Of a DNA stretch of 64,000 nucleotides, positions 35,301 through 46,601 are shown piece by piece (positions within the stretch are counted from its first letter, which is position 1; each line of letters begins with the position of its first letter). Origin of the DNA: Chloroflexota bacterium. GTDB lineage: Bacteria > Chloroflexota > Anaerolineae > Anaerolineales > UBA4823. The translations under genes and the position numbers were made by a program. The stretch lies in assembly GCA_029782365.1 (NCBI GenBank), contig JAKOUW010000143.1:1-64000 (forward strand). Reading direction: 5' to 3'. The notes beneath the pieces were generated by a model. It was not told the origin of the DNA, made no database searches, and saw nothing but the letters and a program-made list of their open reading frames with translations.

Positions 35301-35708
35301 ATGCCTGCAAAGAACAATTCCTACGGCATTTTATCGCTCGGCGGGTTAATTCTTCTCCTGGGGCTGGCTGCCGGCTTCGATGCACTGATGGCATTCCTGC
35401 AGCAGAATATTGGCACCTTTGGCGCCCTCACCTTCTGGGCTTATGCGCTCACAACCGTATTGTTAGCGGCGGCGGCTTTGTTTTTGTTCTGGTTCCTGCT
35501 CAACCGGGCGCCGAAAAACGTGGGGGTCGCCCTCATCTTTCTGCTCGCCGGATCCTGCGTAGCAGCCTATCCTGCGCTCTATATGACACCCGGGCTTCCC
35601 TGGTTAGCCGCGCCGGTCTGGTTAACCTCCCGCTCGTATGTGATTGATGCGGGCGGCCTCGCCGCAGTGATGGGATTGTTCTCGCTCGTTTTACCACGGG
35701 GAAAGTGA
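35301..35708 (+). CDS. Small four-helix membrane protein
   Basis: Protein of 135 aa with four hydrophobic helices (about 8-30, 42-68, 76-95, 108-130) and little else. No family recognised. ATG 35301 is preferred; the frame also opens at TTG 35292. AAAGG lies 9 nt upstream. Neighbours are unrelated accessory genes on the same strand. Confidence 0.55.
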   Translation: MPAKNNSYGILSLGGLILLLGLAAGFDALMAFLQQNIGTFGALTFWAYALTTVLLAAAALFLFWFLLNRAPKNVGVALIFLLAGSCVAAYPALYMTPGLPWLAAPVWLTSRSYVIDAGGLAAVMGLFSLVLPRGK

Positions 35709-35808
35709 AACCGTTGGTATATACGCACCATGGTCTTTTAATACAGCGTGCAGCCGGCAGGCGGGAGGCTGGGGAGCGACTCGCAGGTAAACAAAAGGAG
35801 TATTCCGT

Positions 35809-36276
35809 GTGGCAACCCTTCATTTGATGGTCGGACTTCCCTGTTCGGGCAAGACCACGCTGGCGCAGCAGCTGGAGCGCGAAAAAGCCGCCCTGCGCCT
35901 GACGCCCGATGAATGGCAGGTGCGCCTCTTCGGCCAGGATGCCGAAGAGCCGGAACATGACGCCCGGCACAGTTTGATCGAGGCCATGCTGTGGGACATC
36001 GCCAGCCGGGCGCTGGCATTGGGCACCAATGTGATCCTCGATTTTGGCTTCTGGGCGCGCGAGGAGCGCGAAGATTTCCGCTGGCGAGCGAAACAGTTGG
36101 GCGCCAGCAGCGAAGTGCATTTCCTGGATGTGCCGGATGAGGAACTGCTGAGGCGGCTGGCCGCCCGCAACGCGCAGGTTTCGCAGACCAGCTTTCATAT
36201 TCCCGCCGACATGATGAAGCCCTGGATGGCGTTCTTCCAGCGACCCACACCCGACGAACTTGAGCGCAGGGATTAG
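35809..36276 (+). CDS. P-loop kinase-like ATPase (AAA_33 type)
   Basis: Protein of 155 aa starting at GTG. Walker A is LMVGLPCSGKTTLAQQLE near residue 8, a Walker B-like NVILDFGFW sits at about residue 70, and LDVPDEELLRRLAARN is the lid-type Arg region. This is the layout of small nucleoside/aminoglycoside-kinase-like or zeta-toxin-like phosphotransferases. The substrate is unknown, and no antitoxin partner is adjacent. Confidence 0.83.
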   Translation: MATLHLMVGLPCSGKTTLAQQLEREKAALRLTPDEWQVRLFGQDAEEPEHDARHSLIEAMLWDIASRALALGTNVILDFGFWAREEREDFRWRAKQLGASSEVHFLDVPDEELLRRLAARNAQVSQTSFHIPADMMKPWMAFFQRPTPDELERRD

Positions 36277-36336
36277 TATGATCGTATAATTACGGTTGAT
36301 TTATCGTTAAGCCAGATATGGATAGGCATAGAAAAT

Positions 36337-36873
36337 ATGACAAATGAAATTCTCTTCGAGCAGGTGGAGAGCGAGGCGCAGAAAAAGACCGCCGGCGCGC
36401 TGATCCGCGAGTATCTCGAGTGGCTGAACGAGCGCCTGCAGCGCGAGTACGGCCTTTCGTTCGAGGTCGAAGCGATGGTGACCTCGGACCTGGAGGATGG
36501 GCACAAGTTTCACCCGCCGGACGGCCGCTTCTACCTGGCCGTCTACCAGGGGCAGGCGGCGGGGGTCGGCTGTCTCAAGAAGCTGAGCCCCGGCGTGGGC
36601 GAGGTGCAGCGCATGTACGTTCTGCCCCGCTTCCGGGGAAAAGGCATTGGCCGGGCGATTATCCAAAAGTTGATCGAAGAGGCGCGGGCGGAGGGCTACC
36701 GCCAGTTAAGGCTGGAGAGCCTGCGCTTTTTGGAAGAGGCGCACAGGCTGTACCACTCGATTGGCTTCAAGGATACAGACCCATACGCCGACCACAGCAT
36801 GACGGCGTACCAGGCGGCGGATCAACTGGGCCGCTACTACGGCGTGGTGGTCTTCATGGCGATGGAGCTGTAG
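36337..36873 (+). CDS. GNAT-family N-acetyltransferase
   Basis: Protein of 178 aa. The core is FYLAVYQGQAAGVGCLKKL, then VQRMYVLPRFRGKGIGRAII with the RGKGIG acetyl-CoA loop, then LRLESLRFLEEAHRLYHSIG. The extra C-terminal ~35 residues (ADQLGRYYGVVVFMAMEL) follow the core. Substrate unknown. It is transcribed on the plus strand with several other accessory enzymes. Confidence 0.88.
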   Translation: MTNEILFEQVESEAQKKTAGALIREYLEWLNERLQREYGLSFEVEAMVTSDLEDGHKFHPPDGRFYLAVYQGQAAGVGCLKKLSPGVGEVQRMYVLPRFRGKGIGRAIIQKLIEEARAEGYRQLRLESLRFLEEAHRLYHSIGFKDTDPYADHSMTAYQAADQLGRYYGVVVFMAMEL

Positions 36874-36947
36874 GGCAGGCCTGATCAACGCGCCGGCGCC
36901 CGCCTGTTTCGATCGACAGCGCCTTTTGGGAGCGCTGGCTGCTCACC

Positions 36948-37709
36948 TTATTTTGCAAACGCATGAACCAGCCCCTTGGTCAGGCCTTCTGCGGGTACGG
37001 CAAAATGTCCTAAATCGTTCACCAGCACATATTCCGCCTGGAAGTTGGGGTAGTTGCGCTGGTTCAGCCGATCGACAAACTGTTTGCATTCCACATCATC
37101 TGGGGCCGAAGCAAAGATCAACTTTGCTGGCAGGTCTTGATGTTGGGCGGCATACGTTTCTTCTGTTTCGAAAAATTTAATCCAGAAACCATCCACAATG
37201 AGGTAGCGTTGAAAAAGTGTTGGCTGCGTAAATAAAGCAAGCAAAGCAAACGCCCCACCCATCGAATAACCCCATAAAGTCCGATCATTGGGTACAACGC
37301 GGTAATTTGATTCGACAAAAGGTATCAATTCCTGTTGGAAAAACTGGAGATATTGGCTTGCCCCGGGCGCTAAATTGGTAAAGCGCGTTGCAAATGGAGC
37401 CAAATCACGTCCACGCATATTCTTCCCGCCTTCAACGGGTGGGTTTTTGCTGTCATAAGCTGGACCGGCAATGATCAGATCGGGAATATGCTCGCCATAA
37501 ATTAAGTATTGAACGATATCCGCCGCCATGCCAAAGGCGTGATCAGCATCTAAAAGATACAGGACAGGGTAGCGTGTGGTTGCGCTGGCATAATTTTCTG
37601 GCAGCCTGATCTTTACCTGATACTCCTGCCCAATGACGGCAGATTTTATGACGCGCAGCTGTGTATCGGCAATGGGAACAAGGGGATAGGAAGAAGTGGA
37701 CGTTGTCAT
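36948..37709 (-). CDS. Esterase (Fes/IroE/esterase D-like)
   Basis: Alpha/beta hydrolase of 253 aa. It shows YPVLYLLDADHAFG, the acyl-pocket region, nucleophile LWGYSMGGAFALLALF near residue 135, acid in FASAPDDVEC and His in LVNDLGHFAVPAEG. This matches the putative esterase family that includes siderophore esterases and S-formylglutathione hydrolase-like proteins. ATG 37709 has GGAG 8 nt upstream, while ATG 37715 is too close to it. No export signal, and the substrate is unproven. Confidence 0.85.
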   Translation of the reverse strand: MTTSTSSYPLVPIADTQLRVIKSAVIGQEYQVKIRLPENYASATTRYPVLYLLDADHAFGMAADIVQYLIYGEHIPDLIIAGPAYDSKNPPVEGGKNMRGRDLAPFATRFTNLAPGASQYLQFFQQELIPFVESNYRVVPNDRTLWGYSMGGAFALLALFTQPTLFQRYLIVDGFWIKFFETEETYAAQHQDLPAKLIFASAPDDVECKQFVDRLNQRNYPNFQAEYVLVNDLGHFAVPAEGLTKGLVHAFAK

Positions 37710-37828
37710 TTTCATGTCTCCGGTTCTTGCGGGCTGGCTTGTGCAAACACGCCGCACTGGGGTATATTTAGACTAATATGATCCTAATAAACATTATATA
37801 AGATTAAGAGCTATTTGTTAATCGGACG

Positions 37829-38395
37829 ATGCACAAACCGGTTCTTCTCATCATCGATATGCTCAACGATTACTTCAGGGACGGCCCGCTGGCCGAGCGG
37901 CGAGAAGCCCTGACACGGTCGATCAATGAACTTGTCGCCCTGTTCCGGCGCCGTTCCTGGCCGATCGTCTGGGTTCGACAGGAATTTGCGCCGGACCTGA
38001 GCGATGCTTTCCTGGCCATGCGTGACCAGGGAACTGCCATCACGATTGCAGGCACGCCGGGCTCGCAGCTGCTGCCCGAGCTCGATTACATCAACAGCGA
38101 TCACCTCATCGTCAAGAAACGCTACAGCCCTTTCTTCGGCACAAATCTGGATGACCTCCTGGCTCTGCTGAAGCCGGACGGCGTGGTGGTGGCGGGCATC
38201 AACACGCATGCCTGTGTGCGATGCGCGGCGGTCGACGCCTACCAACGGGACTACCGGGTGGTGGTGGCGGCCGATTGCGTGGCGTCTTATGATGAAGAAC
38301 ACCACCAGATTTCCTTGCGCTATATGAAGCGCATGACTCAGGTGCTGACGAATGCCGAGTTTTTGGAGCGGTGCGATTCGTCACCTGCCGACTGA
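37829..38395 (+). CDS. Isochorismatase-family cysteine hydrolase
   Basis: Protein of 188 aa with the full catalytic set: Asp in LLIIDMLNDYF (residue 10), Lys in IVKKRYSPF (about 95) and Cys in VAGINTHACVRCAAVDAY (about 129), preceded by the cis-peptide-type GI. The family includes nicotinamidases, N-carbamoylsarcosine amidases and isochorismatases; the exact substrate cannot be read. It is divergent from the esterase gene. Confidence 0.9.
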   Translation: MHKPVLLIIDMLNDYFRDGPLAERREALTRSINELVALFRRRSWPIVWVRQEFAPDLSDAFLAMRDQGTAITIAGTPGSQLLPELDYINSDHLIVKKRYSPFFGTNLDDLLALLKPDGVVVAGINTHACVRCAAVDAYQRDYRVVVAADCVASYDEEHHQISLRYMKRMTQVLTNAEFLERCDSSPAD

Positions 38396-38500
38396 GGCAA
38401 TATCTGCAGGATGCCTGGCCGCCCTGAGCCGCGTTTCAGGCGAAACGCGACTCGGCGGTTCGAGACGCGCCGCATTTCGGCTGGATTTAACGACAAATTT

Positions 38501-39106
38501 TTAGGCGCGGTCTGCCGAGCCGCCCGCCGCGTAAGGTGTGAGCTGTATCTGACTGGCCAGCGCGTAGGCCGCCGGCAGGTCGCTGTCATTTGCGACGAGC
38601 GTGCGGCCGAGAACGAGCACCGCATTGTTCGGCGAGGCGATCTGCGGCATGCCCTCCGGCGCCTGTCCTTTCCAGCCCGGCCCTGTGATGAGGTACTCTC
38701 CCGCCTGCGTGCCGGTAGCGCGTTTGCCGACGTAGGCAAAATTGGTGTTGTTCATTGGATTGGTGAACTGCACGCTGTAGTAGCGCCCGGCCATGTCCGG
38801 CACATGCAAAATCAGGGCGCCCTGCCTGAGGTCCAGCCAGCCGCTCGTGATGACCGTGTCGTGGTTCACGCCGCTCGTCATAAATTTGGAGGCCGAGGCG
38901 GGCGGGTGGAGCGGATCGGCAAAGATCTCCTGCGGCCACGTGAAAAGCGTATTGAGCGGGATGGGGCCGCTGCCTGCGCCTTGAGAAAGGATGGATCGCT
39001 TGTACATGTACAGAATTAAGACCGGCCAAAAGTAGATGCCCAGGAACCAGACGGCCGCCAGGAGTGCCCCGAAAACGAGTAAATGCTGGTATGCCATGCG
39101 CCTCAT
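38501..39106 (-). CDS. DUF1254-domain protein
   Basis: Protein of 201 aa with an N-terminal membrane helix (LLVFGALLAAVWFLGIYFWP) and the DUF1254 core: GVNHDTVITSGWLDLRQGAL, then HVPDMAGRYYSVQFTNPMNN and YLITGPGWKGQAPEGM. DUF1254 and DUF1214 are usually joined in one chain; here the DUF1214 part is encoded separately just upstream, overlapping by 4 nt (ATGA). The two products probably form one complex. Function unknown. Confidence 0.85.
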   Translation of the reverse strand: MRRMAYQHLLVFGALLAAVWFLGIYFWPVLILYMYKRSILSQGAGSGPIPLNTLFTWPQEIFADPLHPPASASKFMTSGVNHDTVITSGWLDLRQGALILHVPDMAGRYYSVQFTNPMNNTNFAYVGKRATGTQAGEYLITGPGWKGQAPEGMPQIASPNNAVLVLGRTLVANDSDLPAAYALASQIQLTPYAAGGSADRA

Positions 39107-39777
39107 CCTTTCGAACTGACTTCAAGAATCGGCGGCACACTGTATTTGCCGGCGAGAATGGCAGGGCCGGGCATGTACGCCCGCAGCCAGATATTGAAAC
39201 TGCCAGCCGGGGCGGGCAGCCAATTGGGTTCATGACCTGCCGGCGCGGCCTGCTGAATGTAAATGTCCACGGAACCATCGGCATTCGGCACCAATCCGGA
39301 GCGATCACCGACGGTGTAGCGGTTGAGCGGGTTGGCCACGAAGCGGTTTTGTGCATCCGCCATCGTCAGCGACCAGAATGCATCGTTGGGCGGCAGCCCG
39401 CCCGGCGGAAAATGCAGGCGGTAGGCGCGCGCTCCGGAGAGCGCGTGACCCGCGCCGTCCACACGCGCCCACCAGTACATGGCCTCCTGCGGCGCGTTGA
39501 CCGGGCCGGGAAAGATGCGGGCGTGGGCGGCGCGCGTGAACAGGTCGCTGCCCGGCAGGCCGGTTCCGAAAACGGTGGTCCAGCCGTTGACCCGGGTGGC
39601 CTTGATCCGGGCCAAAATCTCGACCGTGACCACCGCCAACCCGAAGCCGACCAGAACGCCCTGAATCACGTCATTGCGCCAGGTCAATGCAGCGGCAAAG
39701 AAGAGGTGGCGGATGATGACGTACACGCACACCGCACCGATGAGCGCCACCAGAAAAGTGTATGTTCGGTTGCTCAA
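39103..39777 (-). CDS. DUF1214-domain protein
   Basis: Protein of 224 aa: two membrane helices at the N-terminus (FLVALIGAVCVYVIIRHLFF, then VIQGVLVGFGLAVVTVEILA) and a DUF1214 domain with YRLHFPPGGLPPNDAFWSLT and LNRYTVGDRSGL. TTG 39777 is favoured because AGGAG lies 8 nt upstream; GTG 39795 is possible. It is coupled to the downstream DUF1254 gene, forming a split version of the usual DUF1254-DUF1214 fusion. Confidence 0.83.
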   Translation of the reverse strand: MSNRTYTFLVALIGAVCVYVIIRHLFFAAALTWRNDVIQGVLVGFGLAVVTVEILARIKATRVNGWTTVFGTGLPGSDLFTRAAHARIFPGPVNAPQEAMYWWARVDGAGHALSGARAYRLHFPPGGLPPNDAFWSLTMADAQNRFVANPLNRYTVGDRSGLVPNADGSVDIYIQQAAPAGHEPNWLPAPAGSFNIWLRAYMPGPAILAGKYSVPPILEVSSKG

Positions 39778-39985
39778 CTTCACGGCTCCTTTCACGAACC
39801 CCAGCCAGGGCGGCGTTGACGAACGCCTGACGCGCCAGGTGGAATATTCTTATAGCCATTATAGAATAATTGTCGTGCCCCAACCCTCCGGATGAGAACA
39901 TTTTCATCACGCCAGATTCAGCGGTTGACCGTAGTATAATCTCCCGCTGGCTGCCAGGCAACGACGTTCTATTCAGGAGATAATT

Positions 39986-41221
<1,236 letters not shown>

Positions 41222-41262
41222 TTAATTCGAGTTGTTGGGGCACGACGTTTTCACTCCCTGTT

Positions 41263-41817
41263 TCAGGTCAGGTGCATTTGTTTATAGTGCAGTTCCACGA
41301 CGCCTGAGCGAAACCTTTTGGATCCGACAAGTTCCAATGGGAAATTCTTGCCCGTTTCGAACAGGCGCGGCCCTTTGCCTGCCACGATCGGGTGGATGAG
41401 AAAATGATATTCATCGATCAGGCCAGCCTGAGCGAGCTGAGCGGCAATGTTCAACCCGCCGACGGAAATTTGTTTGCCCGCCTGCTGCTTCAGTCTCACG
41501 ACCTCTTCCAGAAGGTTGGAGCGCATCAGCGTCGTGTTGTTCCACTCCACACTCTGCATGGTGGTAGAAAAGACGACCTTCGGTATCGCGTCGAAGGCGC
41601 GGGCAAATGCGTTGGTCACTTCAGATTCCGATTGCGCCACTGCCACATCGTGCCAGTACGGGTACATCAGATGGTACGTGTTGCGCCCGAAAATTTCAAT
41701 GTCCGAATCCTGCAGGAGCCCGGTGAAGTACGCGTGCAGTTCGTCGTCGACGACGCCCAATTCATGCCCGGCGCAGCCGTCAACAGTGATATTGATGGCA
41801 AAGACAACGTTTCTCAT
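41263..41817 (-). CDS. Dihydrofolate reductase-like (RibD C-terminal) protein
   Basis: Protein of 184 aa of the RibD C-terminal/DHFR-like family: MRNVVFAINITVDG, then EIFGRNTYHLM, a Rossmann-like strand KQISVGGLNIAAQLAQAGLI and DEYHFLIHPIVAGKGPRLFE. It probably binds NADPH; the substrate is unknown. ATG 41817 overlaps the stop of the upstream STAS-like gene (ATGA), so the pair is translationally coupled. A second family member lies at 46965. Confidence 0.88.
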   Translation of the reverse strand: MRNVVFAINITVDGCAGHELGVVDDELHAYFTGLLQDSDIEIFGRNTYHLMYPYWHDVAVAQSESEVTNAFARAFDAIPKVVFSTTMQSVEWNNTTLMRSNLLEEVVRLKQQAGKQISVGGLNIAAQLAQAGLIDEYHFLIHPIVAGKGPRLFETGKNFPLELVGSKRFRSGVVELHYKQMHLT

Positions 41818-42200
41818 TTTTGGGCCAACCATTCTTTGGCTTCGTCGATCTCCAGAAAAAACTTGACACGCTGTCCTTGATTTGCAGACACTGTTTCCAC
41901 AAATTTGGCGTCAGGAGCATCTTTGCGCGCAACGACGATGGCCCTCTTCAATTTGCTGGCATTTATGCCTGCGGGAGCAGCCAACCCCGATAACAATTTC
42001 GGCAAATCGTAAATTTCTATCGTGGACAATTGGATGAATTCTGCCTTCCGATAGTCACTTAAGATGTGAAAGCATTCATTCTCTTTTGCCAGTTGCACCG
42101 CTTGTAAACCGATCTCCTTAAATTCATCCAGGTTGAATGTTCCCTGAATGATTATTTCGATGGTTTGTGTCTCCGGATTGTAATTGATTGCATGAGACAT
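41814..42200 (-). CDS. SpoIIAA/STAS-like protein
   Basis: Protein of 128 aa whose alternating strand-helix pattern (IEIIIQGTFNLDEFKEIGLQ, then FHILSDYRKAEFIQLSTIEI) resembles the SpoIIAA-like/STAS fold of small regulatory proteins. No conserved phosphorylatable Ser is obvious. It is followed, with a 4-nt overlap, by the DHFR-like gene. Assignment is by fold pattern only. Confidence 0.6.
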   Translation of the reverse strand: MSHAINYNPETQTIEIIIQGTFNLDEFKEIGLQAVQLAKENECFHILSDYRKAEFIQLSTIEIYDLPKLLSGLAAPAGINASKLKRAIVVARKDAPDAKFVETVSANQGQRVKFFLEIDEAKEWLAQK

Positions 42201-42318
42201 AGATTTTCTCCGTTCTGCATACAGATAATATCCATTGTTATCAAAGTCTGCTTAATTTAATTATATGATTCTTCGTTCACTCATGCAATTCCTTATTCCA
42301 AAGAGATGTCGAGTCAAA

Positions 42319-42568
42319 GTTGGGTCACGACAATGTCGTGACCCAACGTCGTGACCCAACATCCTGACCCAACGTCGTGACCCAACATCCTGACCCAACG
42401 TCGTGACCCAACATCCTGGCCCAACGTCGTGACTCAACGTCGTGACTCAACGTCCTGACCCAACGTCCTGACCCAACGTCGTGACTCAACGTCCTGACTC
42501 AACGTCCTGACTCAACGTCGTGACCCAACGTCCTGACCCAACGTCCTGACCCAACGTCGTGGCCCAAC
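42319..42568. repeat. 18-copy 13-bp minisatellite with inverted cap
   Basis: From 42335 to 42568 there are exactly 18 head-to-tail copies of a 13-bp unit of form (G/A)TC(G/C)TGAC(C/T)CAAC. Just before it, one unit is present in reverse orientation, giving a perfect 14-bp inverted pair around one A (42319-42332 with 42334-42347). Variants cluster: AT-type units only near the left end, GACT units in the middle. The array ends 7 bp from the metalloprotease stop codon. Confidence 0.92.
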
Positions 42569-42575
42569 AAGCGAT

Positions 42576-45500
42576 TTATTTTCTCACCACCGGCATGAAC
42601 AAGCGGGTCTTGCCGGTCAGCGCGGCCACCCGCACCTTGACAGTCTCATTCACGTCTGCTCGGGTGAAGGTCAGGGTGGCGTAATGCATGCCGTCCGCCA
42701 GCCCGGTCGGGTCGAGCGTGACGCCCAGCCGGCCGGGCGCCGTTCCCGAGGCGGCGTCCAGCTTCAGCCAGGCCGCATCGCTGGCGACCGTCCAGGCCAG
42801 AGGCGTGTTGGGGCCGGCCTGGTTGAAAATACTGATCTGCGCCTGGAGCTGGCCGGCTGGCTGGTCGAGCAGGATGACCGGCGGGTCCACCAGCAGGGCG
42901 CTGGCGGGCGGCGGCAGGTCTTCGCGGTATTTCACCACCGTCACCAGCACCGATTTGCTGGCAACCCCGCCCTGCCCATCGTCAACGCTGGCGCTGATGA
43001 TGTGACTGCCGGCGCTCAGGCCGCTGATGACTGCCAGCGGGCCGTGCGCCAGCACGCCGTCGCGGTTAGAGCGCCAGGTGATGGCTGAATCGGGCAGGCG
43101 GCCCAGGTCAATGTCGGCGGCGCTGGCGCGCAGCTCCAGCGTATCCGTTGGCACAATGGTCAATCCCACCTGCGGCGAGAGCAGGTCGAGGCTCGGCAGG
43201 TGGTTGGGGACGGCGAAGGTTGGGCTGTCGCCGAAAGCGCTGTGCACGCCGTCGCTGGCGTACACCCGGAACAGGGCGTTCTTGCCCGCCGGCAGGTGCG
43301 CCAGGCTGAATGTCGCCAGCGTGTGGGTGATGGCAGAATACCCGGTCTGCCAGGTGGCTCCATTGTCCTGGCTGTAGGCGACCGAAAAATTCAGTGGGTC
43401 GCTGTCGGGGTCGCTGGCGCTCCAGCTCACGGTCAGGTCGCCGGGCCGGGGGCTGTTGGGCGTGGGGGCGTTGACCGTCACCTGGGGAGCGCCGAGCCCG
43501 GCCTGGACGCTGAACAGGCGGGCGCCGTTGGCCCGCTCGATGGTCACCTTTTTCACGCCGGGCGCCACCGGCACCAGTTCGGCAAAATGCCGCCCTCTGG
43601 ATTCGAGAGTGTCGGTCAGCACACTGGCAGGCGGCAGGTTGAAGGCGCGGCTGGACAGCCTGGCGCCCAGGCTGTCATACTGCACGATGGCGTAACTGCC
43701 GACGGTCGGCGTGATGGGCAGTGTGACATTGGGCAGAACCTGGATCGGCAGCAGGTTGACCGTATCGGTGTAGGCGGGCATTGAGCCGACCACCAGCATG
43801 GCGTTCAGCGTGGTGGAGGCCTGGGCCGGGTGCGGGTCATTGCCGCTGATGAGCTGGTCGCGGATCGCATTGTAGGTGTAATCTGCGATCCATTCATTAT
43901 TGCAGTAGCCCATCATATCGACCCAGGTGGCGGGGTCGAGGTAATTATCTGAGCCGGGCACATGCCAGTCCCAGCCCCAGATGGCGCCGCTGCCAGTGAG
44001 AAAATTGCTGATGCTCAAATTCGTATAATGCTTGACCGGATCATCCGGCGAATGGCCGCAGTTGGGCGGCACCGGGTCACCCGAGCGCTCCTGGGGGTGG
44101 ACGCGCCCGTAGGTGTGGCCAATTTCATGACCGCCGTATCAATCGGCGTATGAATTGTCGTTATCCCAGCCCCAATTCCACGTTCCAGCCGGGCCGACAG
44201 CCGACAGGCCGGAGGCCAGGCCGCGCATGAAACAATCCGGCGAGCTAAAAGACTTGGCCCGGTTGACGCACGGGAAACCCGCATCCGAAACCATGGCGTA
44301 CCAGTGTTCATTGTTTGGCGGGCGCAGGAGGTTGCGATAGAAGGCGATCAGGTCCAACATGGCGTCGGTGGTGGGCTGGGTCGTGAAGGTGGTCGGGTAC
44401 GGCGTGTAGATGACATTCAAGGCTGAAATCGGGTAGGCGTTGCGCAGCCAGGCTTCCAGGCGCTGGTGATCGAGAGCGGTGGGCAGATAGGTGATGTTGT
44501 TGATCGTGTAGGGCACATCCAACACCCGCAGGTTCATCGTGTTCACCGGAGAAAAGGTGAAAAACTTATCCAGGGTGTTATCCGCGTAATTGGTCTCGGT
44601 CACATCGCGCACCAGGCGGAGCGGGTTGCGATGCCAGTAGATCGGGTTGAGCTCAAAATGGAACTGGACGATACCGCTCAGATCATAGGTGGGAATCTCA
44701 AATTCATAGACATCGTCATAGATCGACCCGCGGTTGAACGGCCCGGTAATATTGTTGATGTATGCATTTTTCCTGGGGTAAATGATGTTGGTGTAGCTGA
44801 AATTGGTGTAGCTCAGCGTCGCCCACGGCGCATATTGGTCAGGCCCAGAGGCAACCGGGCTGGCATTGCGCACATAGACGCGCAGCAGGGTGCGCTTCTG
44901 CGACACCAGCGGCACATCGTTGGACATATTTTGAATGCCCTGGTTGATTTCCATGCCGAGCACGATGAAGTTGGGATTGGTGGGCGGCGGGGGCGGCTGG
45001 GTGGTGGGGGTGGCGGTGGGCGTGGGCGACGGCGGGAGAGTTACCATCTCGAGGGCGCCGCCGTCGCAGGCCGGGCCAACCGGACGCGCCGTCCCGACCT
45101 GGTCAAAGGCCGGGCAGCCGGCGCTGGGCGCCAGGTCAATCGCCGGGCTGCCGTAGAGCAGAGCGTGGGTGTACTGCCAGCCGCCGTTGCTGTTCAGCTC
45201 GGCCAGGCGCGGGTCCTGGTTGGGGCGGTCGTTGGGGTTGTCCAGGCTGCAGCTCGCGCCGGGCTGCACGTTGTAGCCCTGCGAGGTCAGCGCGCCGCCT
45301 GTGCTGGCGCAGGTGTCCTCGGCAAACAGGCTGGCGTAGAGCGTCAGCGCGCCCTGGTTCACGTCCAGCGTGCCGCCGCTGTCGGCGCTGTTGTTCTTCC
45401 AGGTGCTGAAGCGCACGGCGCTGGCGCCGCCGGCGTTGAACAGGCCGCCGCCTTCGCTGGCGGTGTTGGCCGACAGGGTGGCGTTTTCCAAGAGCAGGGT

Positions 45501-46601
45501 GCCGCTGGTGTAAACCCCGCCGCCGCGGGTGGCGCTGTTGTTGGAGAGCGTGCTCTGCTCCAGGCGGCTGAAATCGCCCTGGTTGTAGAGCGCCCCGCCC
45601 TGGAAGGCGGCGTTGCTGTCCAGCCACAGCAGGCGCGCCGTCAGCGCGCCGGCGTTTTCGATGCCCCCGCCGCCGGCCGCCGGGCCAGAGACGGTGTTGT
45701 AGAAAATGTCGATAAAATCCAGGCTGGCGCTGGAAGCGGCGGCGAAGGCAAACGCCCCCCCGCCGTCGCTGGCGCTGTTGTAGCGGGCGGTGATGTTGTA
45801 GAGGGCGGCGCTCGCGCCGCTCAAGAGCTGCAGCGCCCCGCCTTCCCCGGCGGTGGCGGCGTTCTGCTCGAAAACCGCGCCAGAGATGGACAGGCTGCCG
45901 CTGGCGGCGATGGCCCCGCCGCTGGCCGCCTGGTTGCCGCTGAAGGTGGGGTTGTACCAGGGCGAGCTGAGCGGCCCGACGCGGATATCCAGCGCGCCGC
46001 CGTCGTTGAAGATCACACCGCCCCCGCCGCCGGCGGCGCTGTTGTTGGTGTACAGCCCGCCGCGCAGCGCCAGGCGGCCCTGGTTCCAGACCGCCCCGCC
46101 GTTGCCGCCGGCCGCAGCGCCGCCGCTCAGGGCCAGGTTGGTCAGGGTCAGCGGGACGCCGGCCGCCACTTCAAAAATGCGGTGGGTGTTTTCACCGTCC
46201 AGCGTCACCAGGCCGCCGCCGTCAAGGGTGGTGGGGTCGGCGATGGCGTACGGCCCGCCGGGCAGGCTGATGGGAGCCGCCCCGCAGTTGAAGCCGATCT
46301 CGCCGCCGCCTGCCAGGGCAGTCTGCACGGCCAGGGCCGTGCACGAGCCGGGGGTGCCGTCGCCCACGATCTTGGCGGCGGTGCCCAGTTTAATCGCCGC
46401 GGCGGGCGCCGCCGAGGCGTGCGCCGGGGTGCGCCCCTGGCGGCCGGCCAGCAGCACAGCGTAGCGCGGCGGCTGGGCGGCCTGGGCGGCCGCCGCCTGC
46501 ACGGCCGCTCCAACCGGCGCGAAGCGCGCGCTCTGCACTAAGAACGCCAAAAATACCACCACCAGGCTGAAGAACAAGATGGAAACAACGCCTCGCCGCA
46601 T
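42576..46601 (-). pseudogene. Secreted beta-helix metalloprotease with in-frame TGA
   Basis: One frame of 1,342 codons, interrupted once. It starts MRRGVVSILFFSLVVVFLAF (signal; AGGAGG 6 nt before ATG 46601). A right-handed beta-helix follows, full of NNSAxxGGG turns (about 60-500), then a Thr/Pro linker and a catalytic region. TGA at 44139-44141 falls after DNDNSYAD and directly before YGGHEIGHTYGRVH, an HExxHxxGxxH zinc site. Downstream are DMMGYC (Met-turn type) and Ig-like domains ending MPVVRK. A TGG to TGA change is the simplest cause; two shorter products, an artefact or recoding remain open. Confidence 0.8.

Noticed and set aside
42335-42568. CRISPR array
   Set aside because: The 13-bp units are directly contiguous with no spacers and there are no cas genes, so it is a minisatellite.
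44139-44141. Selenocysteine codon in the metalloprotease
   Set aside because: No selenocysteine machinery is in view, the position is not a catalytic or redox site, and a TGG to TGA change is simpler. A search for a bacterial SECIS element just downstream and for selB in the genome would settle it.
44466-46541. Plus-strand open frame of 691 codons
   Set aside because: Antisense shadow of the beta-helix metalloprotease gene; the product is low-complexity Gly/Ala/Arg with no recognisable domain.
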